DNA from: RGIG3002 sp045546775
GTDB taxonomy: Bacteria; Bacillota; Clostridia; Lachnospirales; Lachnospiraceae
Assembly (NCBI GenBank): GCA_045546775.1
Contig: JAZQDM010000063.1
Span: forward strand, 124,001-188,000
DNA length: 64,000 nucleotides
Direction: 5' to 3'
Positions 17,098 through 25,978 of this stretch are shown here, piece after piece. Each line of letters starts with the position of its first letter. Position 1 is the first letter of the stretch. The translations under genes and the position numbers were made by a program. The notes under the pieces were generated by a model. That model saw nothing but the letters and a program-made list of their open reading frames with translations, was not told the origin of the DNA and made no database searches.

Positions 17098-17109
17098 AGA
17101 GAACGGATT

Positions 17110-18183
17110 ATGAAGACAATGAATGTGTTAGTTCTTGGCGTGGGCGGTAACGTCAGTCAGGGAATTATAAAAGCACTGAAAAACTCTGATTTTGGTGAGA
17201 CAAAATTGCATATTATCGGTGCGTGCATCAGCCCCGACTCGTTGGGACTTTATATGTGTGACAAAGGGATGATTTCCCCGTATGCAAACGAGGAACGTTT
17301 CCTTCCGTGGCTGATTGACGTGTGCAACCGGGAAAAGGTAGATGTGGTACTGACCGGTGTGGAAGAGAATATTATGGCGATTTCTAAGCAATACGCCCGC
17401 TTTTGCGCTGAGACAAAAGCTGTTTTTGTGGCCTCCGATTTGGATAAATTGGAAATTGGTCTGGATAAATATTTGACTTGTGAATGGCTTCGTGAAAAAG
17501 GTTTACATTTTCCGAAGTATTGTCTGCTGGAAGACAAAGATGCGGTACAGGCGCTTGTGGAAGAGTGTGGGTATCCGTTGATTGCAAAACCGCGCGTTGG
17601 AAAAGGTTCAAGCGGTGTTCGAAAAATTACATGCTGCGAAGAACTGGATGCAATCGGAACGTTACAAGATTATGTGTTGCAGGAATGTGTGGGTGACGAG
17701 ACGAAAGAATATACAGTTGGCTGCTATGTGGACAAACAAGGCATCAATCGGGAGACAATCGTGATGCACAGACGACTGGAACACGGTTCTACGGCGATTG
17801 CCAGTGTAGTGCAGGATGAGGCAGTAAAGGCAGAAGCAAACCGCATATGTGCAGCGTTCGCACCAAAAGGACCACTTAACATACAGATGCGGAAAAACGA
17901 TGCCGGAGAGGCTGTGTGCTTTGAACTGAACGTCCGCTTTTCGGGGACGACGCCGATGCGGACACAATTTGGCTTTAAAGACGTAGAAGCGCTAATCAAA
18001 GAATATATATTTAAACAGGATATTGATGATTGTTTTCAAGTGCGGGAAGGAACAGCTTGCCGCTATACGAATGAGTTTTATGTGGTAGGCAATCCCATTG
18101 CGACTATGGAAGAAAACGAAGCAATTGCCGATATGAAACCGTTTGAATTCCGCACAGAAACGATGGGAGTAGACAAGCGGTAA
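17110..18183 (+). CDS. ATP-grasp ligase (CarB-like)
   Basis: 357 residues. An N-terminal Rossmann-like part (VLVLGVGGNVSQGIIKAL) precedes an ATP-grasp fold: GYPLIAKPRVGKGSSGV is the ATP-binding loop, LQECVGDETKEYTVGCYVDK the central lid, and NIQMRKNDAGEAVCFELNVR the metal-binding end. Such enzymes make amide or peptide bonds through acyl-phosphates. Squeezed between the Fuc4N transaminase and a phosphoesterase, it may join an amino acid or another acid to the 4-amino group of the sugar. That substrate is inference only. No carbamoyl-phosphate partner subunit is present. Confidence 0.82.
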   Translation: MKTMNVLVLGVGGNVSQGIIKALKNSDFGETKLHIIGACISPDSLGLYMCDKGMISPYANEERFLPWLIDVCNREKVDVVLTGVEENIMAISKQYARFCAETKAVFVASDLDKLEIGLDKYLTCEWLREKGLHFPKYCLLEDKDAVQALVEECGYPLIAKPRVGKGSSGVRKITCCEELDAIGTLQDYVLQECVGDETKEYTVGCYVDKQGINRETIVMHRRLEHGSTAIASVVQDEAVKAEANRICAAFAPKGPLNIQMRKNDAGEAVCFELNVRFSGTTPMRTQFGFKDVEALIKEYIFKQDIDDCFQVREGTACRYTNEFYVVGNPIATMEENEAIADMKPFEFRTETMGVDKR

Positions 18184-18224
18184 GTAAGGAGCTTGCGTAA
18201 GGCAGGCGGATATGGAAAACGACG

Positions 18225-18941
18225 ATGCGTATATGTTTTTTTACAGATATTCATGGAAACGGCTATGCGTTTGATGCTTTTTTGGACGAGCTTAGCAAAA
18301 AAAAGAATGATATAGTAATATTCGGCGGAGATTTTGCCGGGTATTATTACGATGCGGACCGCATTATCTCTAGAGTGAGAGAACTGCGGTTTACATGCGT
18401 TTTAGGAAACCACGACAGTATGTTTTTGGAGCTTCTTGACGGAAAGCGCGAGTTGGCGTCGCTGACAGGACGCTATGGCAGTTCTTATGAACGTTTGCAG
18501 AAAACGATTCGGGAAGAAAACAAGCAGTTTTTGCGAAGTCTTCCGCCTTTTTTGGAGCTGGAAGAAGACGGAATCAGGATGGGCTTTTTTCACGGTTCCC
18601 CACGCAACTATTTAAACGACCGGATTTATCCGGATACGGAAATTAGTTTGCCGGAAGAAATGGAGTTGTTTGAGAAGTACGATGTGGTGTTTTGCGGGCA
18701 TACCCACCATAAACTTGTAAAACAAATCGGCAAGACGCTGCTGATTAATCCGGGAAGTGCCGGACAGCAAAGGGATGGGAAAGGCACATCGTATGTGATT
18801 TTTGATACAAAAACAAGAAACTACGAAATTTGTACGTTTGATTATGATATAGAGAAGCTGGAAGCAGATGTGGAGCGGCTGGAAAGCAATGACCAAGTGA
18901 TGCGGGAGCGGCTCAAAGAAGTGCTTCGGCGAAATAGATAA
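18225..18941 (+). CDS. Calcineurin-like phosphoesterase (YfcE/MJ0936 type)
   Basis: 238 residues, one metallophosphoesterase domain. All five metal-binding blocks are present: FFTDIHGN (D-x-H), FGGDFAG (G-D), LGNHDSM (GNHD), FFHGSPRN (GxxHG-like) and FCGHTHH (GHTH). The domain ends in LINPGSAGQQRDG, typical of the YfcE subgroup. Known members act on phosphodiesters, so it may remove phosphate from a sugar or lipid intermediate. It lies between the ATP-grasp gene and a membrane GT2 with small gaps. The ribosome site before ATG 18225 is weak. Confidence 0.87.
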   Translation: MRICFFTDIHGNGYAFDAFLDELSKKKNDIVIFGGDFAGYYYDADRIISRVRELRFTCVLGNHDSMFLELLDGKRELASLTGRYGSSYERLQKTIREENKQFLRSLPPFLELEEDGIRMGFFHGSPRNYLNDRIYPDTEISLPEEMELFEKYDVVFCGHTHHKLVKQIGKTLLINPGSAGQQRDGKGTSYVIFDTKTRNYEICTFDYDIEKLEADVERLESNDQVMRERLKEVLRRNR

Positions 18942-18969
18942 AAAGTGTTACTGCGAGGAGGACAAGGTA

Positions 18970-19917
18970 ATGCGTAAAATTTCTTTTGTCATTCCGTGCT
19001 ACGGTTCGGAAAATACCATTGAACATGTGGTACATGGAATTGAACAGATTGTAAGAAAAGAAGATGACTACGAAGTGATTTTGGTGAATGACTGTTCGCC
19101 GGATAACGTGTGGGAAAAAATACAGGGATTGTGCAAGGCAAATCCGAAAGTGCAGGGTATTTGTCTTTCCAAAAATTTTGGTCAGCATGCGGCGTTGCTT
19201 GCCGGATATAAACAGTGCAGTGGCGATTTGGTTGTGTCGCTGGACGATGACGGGCAGACACCGGTAGAGGAAGTGTACCGTCTTATTGATGTGGCAGCAG
19301 AGGGCGCGGATGTAGCCATGGCATATTACCCGAATAAGATGCACAACAAGTTCCGCAATATCGGAAGTAAAATCAATCAGGTAATGGCAGTGCAGCTTGT
19401 AGGTATGCCAAAAGACATTATCAATACAAGTTATTTTTGTATGCACCGTTTTGTGGTGGAAGAAATGTTGCGTTATACAAATGCGTATCCGTATATTCCG
19501 GGATTGATTTGCCGCACTACAAAAAACATCAAAAATGTGGCCATTGACCACAAGGAACGGGAGTCCGGACATTCCGGTTACACCATGAAGAAGCTGTTGG
19601 GACTTTGGTTTAACGGATTTACGGCATTTTCCATCAAACCCCTTCGGCTGGCTACTGCCACGGGATGTATTTGTGCGATTGCCGGTTTTATATTCGGTTT
19701 TGTTACAATTATCCGGAAACTGGTAGACCCGGCTGTGGTAATCGGTTGGAGCTCGCTTGTGGCATTGCTTGTATTTATCGGCGGAATGATTATGCTGATG
19801 CTTGGTCTGATCGGAGAATACATCGGAAGAATATATATTTGCATGAACAATAGCCCGCAGTATGTCATCAAAGAAAAAACAGGTGTGGAGCATGAACAGG
19901 ATAAAAACAATAATTAA
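18970..19917 (+). CDS. GtrB/ArnC-type polyprenyl-phosphate glycosyltransferase
   Basis: 315 residues. A GT2 domain (FVIPCYGSENTIEHVV, LVNDCSPDNVWE, VSLDDDGQTPVEEVY) precedes two membrane helices at about residues 232-295. This is the shape of ArnC/GtrB enzymes, which load a sugar from a nucleotide onto undecaprenyl phosphate at the inner face. CGAGGAGG precedes the start. It overlaps an SMR-type pair and is followed by a GtrII-like enzyme and GtrA. Together these are the parts of a lipid-linked side-branch addition system. Confidence 0.9.
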   Translation: MRKISFVIPCYGSENTIEHVVHGIEQIVRKEDDYEVILVNDCSPDNVWEKIQGLCKANPKVQGICLSKNFGQHAALLAGYKQCSGDLVVSLDDDGQTPVEEVYRLIDVAAEGADVAMAYYPNKMHNKFRNIGSKINQVMAVQLVGMPKDIINTSYFCMHRFVVEEMLRYTNAYPYIPGLICRTTKNIKNVAIDHKERESGHSGYTMKKLLGLWFNGFTAFSIKPLRLATATGCICAIAGFIFGFVTIIRKLVDPAVVIGWSSLVALLVFIGGMIMLMLGLIGEYIGRIYICMNNSPQYVIKEKTGVEHEQDKNNN

Positions 19918-20242
19918 ATTGCAAATCGTTGTATTGATATATACGTTTGCCAGTATTTTTGCGAAGCTGGCATCCGCGGAGTCCTTTTTGAGCATCCGGT
20001 TTTTGCTTTTTACGGGGCTTGAACTGGTTGTTCTGTTTGGTTATGCATTGCTCTGGCAGCAGGTGATTAAGAAGACAGAGCTTTCGGTTGCCTATGCAAA
20101 CCGGGAAATGTATTTGTTTTGGTCACTTTTGTGGGCGGTATTGTTTTTTCAAAATGAAATTACGCCTGCAAACATTTTCGGATGTGTGCTTGTTGTGATA
20201 GGTACACTTGTTATTACGCAGGAGGAACAGCATGGAAATTAA
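19892..20242 (+). CDS. SMR/EamA-like small membrane protein, first of a pair
   Basis: 116 residues, four membrane helices, in the small-multidrug-resistance / ArnE-ArnF superfamily. The start ATG 19892 follows GTGGAG and lies inside the end of the GtrB-like gene. An earlier in-frame ATG at 19862 lacks a ribosome site. It overlaps the next SMR-like gene by 11 bp. In ArnE/ArnF such pairs carry undecaprenyl-phosphate sugars across the membrane, and the same role fits here next to a polyprenyl-phosphate glycosyltransferase. The flippase role is inferred from context. Confidence 0.78.
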   Translation: MNRIKTIIKLQIVVLIYTFASIFAKLASAESFLSIRFLLFTGLELVVLFGYALLWQQVIKKTELSVAYANREMYLFWSLLWAVLFFQNEITPANIFGCVLVVIGTLVITQEEQHGN

Positions 20243-20573
20243 TATCTATTTTTTGCTTTATGTCTGTTCTGTGACTTTGGCGGCGGTGTCCCAAATATTG
20301 CTAAAAAAGAGCGCGTTAAAGCAACACGATGGTATTGTAAAAGAATATATAAATCCGTACGTTATCGGTGGGTATGCACTAACCGGCATCTCCATGATTT
20401 TGACGATTTTTGCATTCCGTGGATTGGAGTACAAAAACGGTCCGGTCATTGAGTCGTTTGGCTATGTGCTTGTGATGATTTTTGGTATTTTTGTTTTTAA
20501 GGAAAAGCTGACAAAGAAAAAAGTAATTGGCTCGGTTTTGATTATGGCAGGTATTTTTGTATATTACTTGTAA
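20232..20573 (+). CDS. SMR/EamA-like small membrane protein, second of a pair
   Basis: 113 residues with four membrane helices. The family-like end EKLTKKKVIGSVLIMAGIFV matches EmrE/ArnF-type proteins. GGAGG at 20221-20225 sets ATG 20232. It probably forms a heterodimer with the product of 19892-20242, like ArnE with ArnF. The GtrII-like gene follows in 10 bp. Confidence 0.8.
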   Translation: MEINIYFLLYVCSVTLAAVSQILLKKSALKQHDGIVKEYINPYVIGGYALTGISMILTIFAFRGLEYKNGPVIESFGYVLVMIFGIFVFKEKLTKKKVIGSVLIMAGIFVYYL

Positions 20574-20583
20574 GGTGAAAAAC

Positions 20584-22143
20584 ATGGAAAAAGAATTGGA
20601 TTTGTTGAAAATGTTTATGAATAAAATAACAAGGCAGACAAAAGTATGTTTTGTGACAGCGCTTGTAACGGGGTTCGTGACGCATATGTATATGTTGACG
20701 CACAAATTGCCGAACTGGGATGATTTGACTTGTTTTGCCAATGGCGGACAGTCTACGTCGGCAGGCCGCTGGTTGATACAATATTTCAAAGATATCCCAA
20801 CAAAGTGGAGCAATCCGTGGATTAACGGAAGCCTTGCTATTTTGCTTCTGGCGGTTTGCTGTTGCCTTATTTTGTCTATACTGGAATTAAAAAGCATTAC
20901 ATCCGCAGTTCTTGTGCCGGTTTTGTTTTTGACCTTTCCAAGCGTGGCATCTACGATGACTTTTATGTTTACGGTGGATCTGTATTTTGTCGGACTGTTG
21001 TTTGCCATATTGGCTGTTTATGTGACAAAGAAATATAGATACGGTTTCATTCCGGCTGTCTTTTTGGCGATTGCCAGTATGGCGATGTATCAGGCGTATA
21101 TCTGTTTTACGATTACGTTGTTTGTTTTTTGGATTTTCAAGGTTGCATTACAAAAAGAGAACACAAAAGAAATTTTGTTGCCGATTGGCAAAGCGATTGG
21201 TGTTTTGGCAGTGGGTGTGTTGCTTTATGTTGTTTTGACAAAGGTATTGTGTCCGGATATGACAAGCAATAACTATGCAGGGATGGCCACGATGGGACAG
21301 ATTTCTGTTACGGAGCTTCCGCTGCAGATTGCCAGAAGTTATAAACGGTTTTTGGAATATTTTGTTTGGAAGCCATTTAGTTATGTGTCCCCAGCGGGAC
21401 AGGCAGTCAATATTTTGGTATGTGTTTTGCTTGTAGTGTGTGGCTGTGCGATTGTTGTTTCCAAAAAATTGTGGAAGAAAAAAGTATCCATGCTTATTTG
21501 CGCGCTGACGATGCTTGCGGCACCGCTTGGTATGGCATTTATTTATGTGATGTCTCCCGAGGCAAGTTTTTCCACGCTGATGATGTACCAATATGTGTTA
21601 TTGTACATATTGCTTCTTGTGATGATGGAGTTGCTTGTGCGGGAAAAGGTCAAAGAGACATTTAAAAAGGCAGTATGTGCCGGTTGTGTGGGTGCGCTTT
21701 TGTTAACCGGATGCTTCCATTATACAGCCACGGGGGAAGCCTATTTCCGTATGGATTTGGCAATGACGAGAGTAACGGCGTATTACAATCGTCTAATATC
21801 CCGTTTGGAGTTGGAAGGATATGTGTACGGCGAGCCGTTTTTGCTTGCGGGTCATTCGCAGGATGGGGATGAGCTTTTGCTGGCACCGGAACATTATAAT
21901 ATGAACGATGCTATGTTTCAGGATTTCTCGGGAATCAGTCCGGAATACGGATTGCTGACATCGGGTGTAAGAGAACAGTTTTTGCGCATTTATCTCGGTT
22001 TGGAAGTGCCATGGATGAGCGATGCGGAAAAAATGCAAATATGGGAAAGTGAACAATTTGAAGAAATGCCGATTTACCCGCAGGAAGGTTGTGTGCAAAA
22101 AATCGGAGAAGTCTGGGTGTTAAAAATAAGTCCCGGCGCTTGA
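20584..22143 (+). CDS. GtrII-like membrane glucosyltransferase
   Basis: 519 residues with about ten to twelve membrane segments and a C-terminal soluble tail of about 120 residues. An early loop has LPNWDDLTCFANGGQSTSAG followed by RWL. The acidic WDD and GRW residues before the second helix are typical of GtrII and related GT-C enzymes, which take sugar from a polyprenyl phosphate outside the membrane. AAGGTGAAAAAC sets ATG 20584. It likely adds the sugar loaded by the GtrB-like enzyme as a side branch. The sugar is unknown. Confidence 0.8.
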   Translation: MEKELDLLKMFMNKITRQTKVCFVTALVTGFVTHMYMLTHKLPNWDDLTCFANGGQSTSAGRWLIQYFKDIPTKWSNPWINGSLAILLLAVCCCLILSILELKSITSAVLVPVLFLTFPSVASTMTFMFTVDLYFVGLLFAILAVYVTKKYRYGFIPAVFLAIASMAMYQAYICFTITLFVFWIFKVALQKENTKEILLPIGKAIGVLAVGVLLYVVLTKVLCPDMTSNNYAGMATMGQISVTELPLQIARSYKRFLEYFVWKPFSYVSPAGQAVNILVCVLLVVCGCAIVVSKKLWKKKVSMLICALTMLAAPLGMAFIYVMSPEASFSTLMMYQYVLLYILLLVMMELLVREKVKETFKKAVCAGCVGALLLTGCFHYTATGEAYFRMDLAMTRVTAYYNRLISRLELEGYVYGEPFLLAGHSQDGDELLLAPEHYNMNDAMFQDFSGISPEYGLLTSGVREQFLRIYLGLEVPWMSDAEKMQIWESEQFEEMPIYPQEGCVQKIGEVWVLKISPGA

Positions 22144-22146
22144 AAC

Positions 22147-22175
22147 TTGTAATTTGTCGAAAAATCCCGTATAGT
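22147..22175 (+). promoter_or_regulatory. Sigma-A promoter before gtrA-ugd
   Basis: TTGTAA (22147-22152) and TATAGT (22170-22175) with a 17-bp spacer, 51 bp before the GtrA start. Confidence 0.65.
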
Positions 22176-22226
22176 AGTAAAGAATGTGGTGTGTGAAAAC
22201 TAAGAGGAGCGAAAGAGAGGACATAG

Positions 22227-22691
22227 ATGAAAAAATTAATCAACCAAATTATGAAGTTTGGTATCGTGGGCGGACTTGCCTTTGTTATTGACTATGGTGT
22301 GTTTGTAATACTTGCCAATGGTTTCCAGATGTATTATCCGTTAGCCAATGTATTTGGCTTTGTATTGTCGCTTATTTTCAATTACGTGATGAGCATGAAG
22401 TTTGTGTTTGAACGCAAGGAAGGTACGGACAGAAGAAAAGAATTTATTATATTTACCATATTGAGTTCCATCGGACTTTTGATTAACGAGCTTATTATCA
22501 TCACTTGTGTGGATGGTATTTATTTGCATAATGTTAAGCTGCAGGAGCTGTTTGACATTGACATGGCAAAACAGGTAGGTAAAATCGTTGCCACGGGTAT
22601 TGTAATGGTATATAATTTTATTTCAAGAAAGTTATTTATTGAAGGGCACGGCAACAATGCCGAAGCACAAAATGGACAGAAAGAGGCGTAA
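22227..22691 (+). CDS. GtrA-family membrane protein
   Basis: 154 residues with four membrane helices. FGIVGGLAFVIDYGVFVIL and a second-helix NYVMSMKFVFER are the GtrA hallmark (N-Y-x-x-S-x-x-F-V-F). GtrA proteins are linked to movement of undecaprenyl-phosphate sugars in O-antigen and teichoic-acid glycosylation. Together with the GtrB-like and GtrII-like genes upstream it completes a Gtr set, although an SMR pair that could do the same job is also present. A ugd gene follows 44 bp downstream. Confidence 0.9.
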   Translation: MKKLINQIMKFGIVGGLAFVIDYGVFVILANGFQMYYPLANVFGFVLSLIFNYVMSMKFVFERKEGTDRRKEFIIFTILSSIGLLINELIIITCVDGIYLHNVKLQELFDIDMAKQVGKIVATGIVMVYNFISRKLFIEGHGNNAEAQNGQKEA

Positions 22692-22735
22692 CCAAAGACA
22701 AGATTCGTTTGGTTTCGGGAAAAGGAGTCAGAACA

Positions 22736-24046
22736 ATGAGAATAACAGTTGCAGGAACAGGATATGTAGGACTTGTTACAGGTGTTTGTCTTGCAGAAGT
22801 TGGACATGATGTAACTTGTGTGGATGTAGATGAGAAAAAAGTAAAATTAATGGAAAGCGGCGTTTCTCCGATTTATGAGGAAGGCTTGGAAGAGCTTATG
22901 CAAAAGAATTTTGCGGCAGGCAGAATTCATTATACAACAGATTATAAAAATGCTTACAAAAATGCAGAAGCTATTTTTATCGGTGTGGGAACACCGGAAA
23001 TGCCGGACGGAAGTGCGAATCTTTCCTACATTGCAACCGTTTCCAAACAGATTGCGGAGTCGGTAGAAAACGACTGTCTTGTTGTTGTGAAATCCACTGT
23101 TCCGGTAGGAACAAACGATAAAGTGGAACAGTTTATCAAAGATTTTCTTGTGCATGACGTAAAAGTGGAAGTGGCTTCCAATCCGGAGTTTCTTGCACAG
23201 GGAACAGCAGTGCACGATACGCTTCATGCGGCACGTTTTATTATCGGAACAGAGAGCGATGAAGCAAGAGAAAAACTGACTGAGATTTACAAACCGTTTG
23301 GTATTCCGATTGTGGCAGTAAACCGCCGCTCTGCGGAAATGATTAAATATGCATGCAACGATTTCCTTGCACTCAAAATTTCTTACATGAATGACATTGC
23401 GAATTTGTGTGAGCTTGTAGGAGCAGATATTCAGGATGTTGCAAAAGGAATGAGCTACGACGAAAGAATCGGTTCCAATTTCCTCAATGCAGGTATCGGA
23501 TACGGTGGCAGCTGTTTCCCGAAAGATACAAAGGCGTTAAAATATCTTGCAAGCAAACACGGTTATCAGCTTCGTACTGTGGAAGCTGCTGTGGAAGTAA
23601 ATGCAAAACAAAAGACCAGACTTTTTGAAAAGGCAAGCGAGAGAATGATTACATTTAACGGCTTGAAGGTGGCAGCTCTGGGACTTGCTTTCAAACCGGG
23701 AACAGACGATTTAAGGGAAGCTCCGTCTATTGACAACATTAAGCTTTTGTTGGAGCAGGGCGCGCATATTACAGCATATGACCCGGTTGCGACAGAAAAT
23801 TTCAAAAAGCTTTTCCCGGAAGGAACTATCGGAAAAGGCACAATTACTTATGTGGATGATGCAAAAGAAGCATTGAAAGATGCCAATATTTGTTTCGTAT
23901 TTACAGAATGGCAGGAGATGAAAAAGCTTACTCCGGCTATGTTTAAAGAAGAAATGAGCACACCGTTAGTGTATGACGGACGTAACATATATAATGTTTC
24001 AGAAATGAAAGATGCCGGAGTAGAATATTACAGTATCGGCAGATAA
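22736..24046 (+). CDS. ugd: UDP-glucose 6-dehydrogenase
   Basis: 436 residues. It oxidises UDP-glucose to UDP-glucuronate with two NAD+. Visible are the NAD-binding VAGTGYVGLVTGVCLAEVGH, the catalytic-Cys motif GYGGSCFPKDTKAL at about residue 260 and the substrate motif FKPGTDDLREAPS. The start ATG 22736 follows AAAAGGAG. The UDP-glucuronate made here is the substrate for the epimerase at 25979, so the locus can supply UDP-glucuronate and UDP-galacturonate. Confidence 0.96.
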   Translation: MRITVAGTGYVGLVTGVCLAEVGHDVTCVDVDEKKVKLMESGVSPIYEEGLEELMQKNFAAGRIHYTTDYKNAYKNAEAIFIGVGTPEMPDGSANLSYIATVSKQIAESVENDCLVVVKSTVPVGTNDKVEQFIKDFLVHDVKVEVASNPEFLAQGTAVHDTLHAARFIIGTESDEAREKLTEIYKPFGIPIVAVNRRSAEMIKYACNDFLALKISYMNDIANLCELVGADIQDVAKGMSYDERIGSNFLNAGIGYGGSCFPKDTKALKYLASKHGYQLRTVEAAVEVNAKQKTRLFEKASERMITFNGLKVAALGLAFKPGTDDLREAPSIDNIKLLLEQGAHITAYDPVATENFKKLFPEGTIGKGTITYVDDAKEALKDANICFVFTEWQEMKKLTPAMFKEEMSTPLVYDGRNIYNVSEMKDAGVEYYSIGR

Positions 24047-24056
24047 GGATGAACGG

Positions 24057-25154
24057 ATGTTAGAATTAGTGTTAGAATTTCTGCAACTGGTTTTGTGGAT
24101 GATTTTGGTACCTTTTGCAACAGGTTGCATCATACGTGAATGGCTGCCGGAAAAGGCGCGCACATGCTCGTGGATTGCGATTGCCGGATATCTTGTGATG
24201 TTTTCGGTGTTTGAAGTCATTGTTATGCCCATGGTGCTTGTGCAGGCAAAGTTTTCTACGGCAGTAACTGTGATGACTGTTGTATTTTTGGTGTTACTGG
24301 CAGCAGGAATCGGTTTTGTGATAAAGCGTATTATAAAGAAAGAGAAATCGTTGAAAACGGTATTGGATGCGGTTGGTGTACGGTTACCGGAAACGAAGCC
24401 GGATGTGCAGACGATTGTACTGTGGATTTTCTTTGTAGTACTTGTTGCATTCCAGCTGTACCAGGCATTTACACTTACCTTCTTTGATGGGGACGATGCC
24501 TACTATGTAGCACAATCCGTAACGGCTGTGAACAGGGATTCCATGTACGGTTATATTCCATACAACGGATACGGTACCCGTTTGGATATTCGCCATGCCA
24601 TGGCAGAGTTACCGCTTTGGATTGCGTTTGTTGCAAAACATACAGGGATTCATTCTACGATTGTTTCGCATACGATTATCCCGTTTCTTTTCATTCCGCT
24701 TACGTATCTTGCGTATTACCAGATAGCAAGAAGAGTATGTACAACGAACAAACGTCAGGTTCCGGCTTTTTTGATTATTATGGGCGTTTTGCAGATTTTT
24801 GGAAATGTGTCCATCTATACAAAAGAGACGTTTATGATTATGCGTACGTGGCAGGGAAAATCTTTGTTTTCCAATTTTGTTTTGGCGGTCACGCTTGCGA
24901 TTATTTTATGGATTTTTGGAGAGGCAAAGGAAGAAGCTTCCAAACGTGATAATGGTTTTTGGCTGCTTTTGTTTTGTACAAACATAGCAGCGGCATTTTG
25001 TACCACGATGGGCGTCTTTTTGATGGCGATTTTTATTGGTGTTACAGGAATTTGCTTAAGCATTCGGAACCGTAGTGTGAAAGTGTTATGGAAGTTTGTT
25101 GTTTCCTGTATTCCGTGTGTTGTTTTTACGGTTTTGTATTTGGCGATGAAGTAA
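24057..25154 (+). CDS. Polytopic membrane protein (DUF6077-like), probably the N-terminal part of a split gene
   Basis: 365 residues, about eight hydrophobic segments. The loop FFDGDDAYYVAQSVTAVNRD and a later ELPLWIAFVAKHTG suggest a DUF6077 / GT-C-like membrane protein of surface polysaccharide loci. It ends abruptly after the helix VVFTVLYLAMK. The next reading frame begins 23 bp later and continues with more helices and a soluble tail. The two could be halves of one protein of about 630 residues, or two partner subunits. The function is not known; a membrane glycosyltransferase is possible. Confidence 0.65.
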   Translation: MLELVLEFLQLVLWMILVPFATGCIIREWLPEKARTCSWIAIAGYLVMFSVFEVIVMPMVLVQAKFSTAVTVMTVVFLVLLAAGIGFVIKRIIKKEKSLKTVLDAVGVRLPETKPDVQTIVLWIFFVVLVAFQLYQAFTLTFFDGDDAYYVAQSVTAVNRDSMYGYIPYNGYGTRLDIRHAMAELPLWIAFVAKHTGIHSTIVSHTIIPFLFIPLTYLAYYQIARRVCTTNKRQVPAFLIIMGVLQIFGNVSIYTKETFMIMRTWQGKSLFSNFVLAVTLAIILWIFGEAKEEASKRDNGFWLLLFCTNIAAAFCTTMGVFLMAIFIGVTGICLSIRNRSVKVLWKFVVSCIPCVVFTVLYLAMK

Positions 25155-25177
25155 TAAAATGACCCCTTGTGAAAGGC

Positions 25178-25966
25178 ATGGATTATTTTATGGGAATGTT
25201 TGTTGAAAGTTGGAATCATATAGTAAGTTTTTATCAAAATTATATTGGCACAGGCTACTTGTTTTTTGTGTTTATTGCAGCGCTTGTCTTTTTGTTTTTT
25301 ACAGAGAAGAAAAAACAGGTACGCACCATTCTTGTCATTGCACCAATTGCCATTATGGTGTTGTTTACCTGCCCGCTGTTTAAAATGGCGTTTGATGTTA
25401 TCGGGCTGGACGGCGAAACGTACTATCGTATTTTGTGGGTGTTGCCTATGGGAATTACGATTGCCTATGCCGGTGTGAAACTGTTTGAAAAATATGTTTT
25501 GGCCGGGGTAGCGGTGATGTGCGCTCTTGTTGTGTTGTGTGGTGTGTATGTGTATGACAATGCCAATATTTCAAAGGCAGAGAACGGACATCATTTGCCA
25601 CAAGTTGTAATCAATGTATGCGATACGATTTTGGCCAATGAGGCGGAAGATATTCCGCGTGTGTGGGTCGTTGTGCCGGCAGAATTTATTCACTTTGTGC
25701 GACAGTATACGGATGTGATATGTATGCCCTATGGTCGGGAAGCGTTTGTAGACCGCTGGGAGTTCCATTATCCGTTGGAAGAACTGATGGAAGCGGAAGT
25801 GATTCAGACAAAGGAGCTTACCGCAGAGGTGCGGAAATGGTGGACAGAGTATGTTGTATTGCATGAGACAAAAACGTTTACCGAACCGATGCAGGATTAT
25901 GGCTTTGAACTTGTAGCAACCGTAAATGGCTATAATATTTATCAGGATATACAAACGGAACAGTAG
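25178..25966 (+). CDS. Membrane protein, possible C-terminal part of the split DUF6077-like gene
   Basis: 262 residues from ATG 25178; GTG 25169, ATG 25190 and ATG 25196 are alternatives, none with a convincing ribosome site. About four membrane helices come first (GYLFFVFIAALVFLFF; ETYYRILWVLPMGITIAYAG; YVLAGVAVMCALVVLCGVYV), then a soluble tail of about 120 residues. It lies in a different frame from the preceding gene. The poor initiation region and the lack of an N-terminal domain of its own favour a broken or frameshifted gene, but a separate protein cannot be excluded. Confidence 0.6.
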   Translation: MDYFMGMFVESWNHIVSFYQNYIGTGYLFFVFIAALVFLFFTEKKKQVRTILVIAPIAIMVLFTCPLFKMAFDVIGLDGETYYRILWVLPMGITIAYAGVKLFEKYVLAGVAVMCALVVLCGVYVYDNANISKAENGHHLPQVVINVCDTILANEAEDIPRVWVVVPAEFIHFVRQYTDVICMPYGREAFVDRWEFHYPLEELMEAEVIQTKELTAEVRKWWTEYVVLHETKTFTEPMQDYGFELVATVNGYNIYQDIQTEQ

Positions 25967-25978
25967 TAACGGTGATAT

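Noticed and set aside
18913..19995. Minus-strand frame of 360 codons over the GtrB-like gene
   Set aside because: The plus strand has a clear GT2 protein with motifs and ribosome site; the reverse frame has a biased His/Cys-rich composition.
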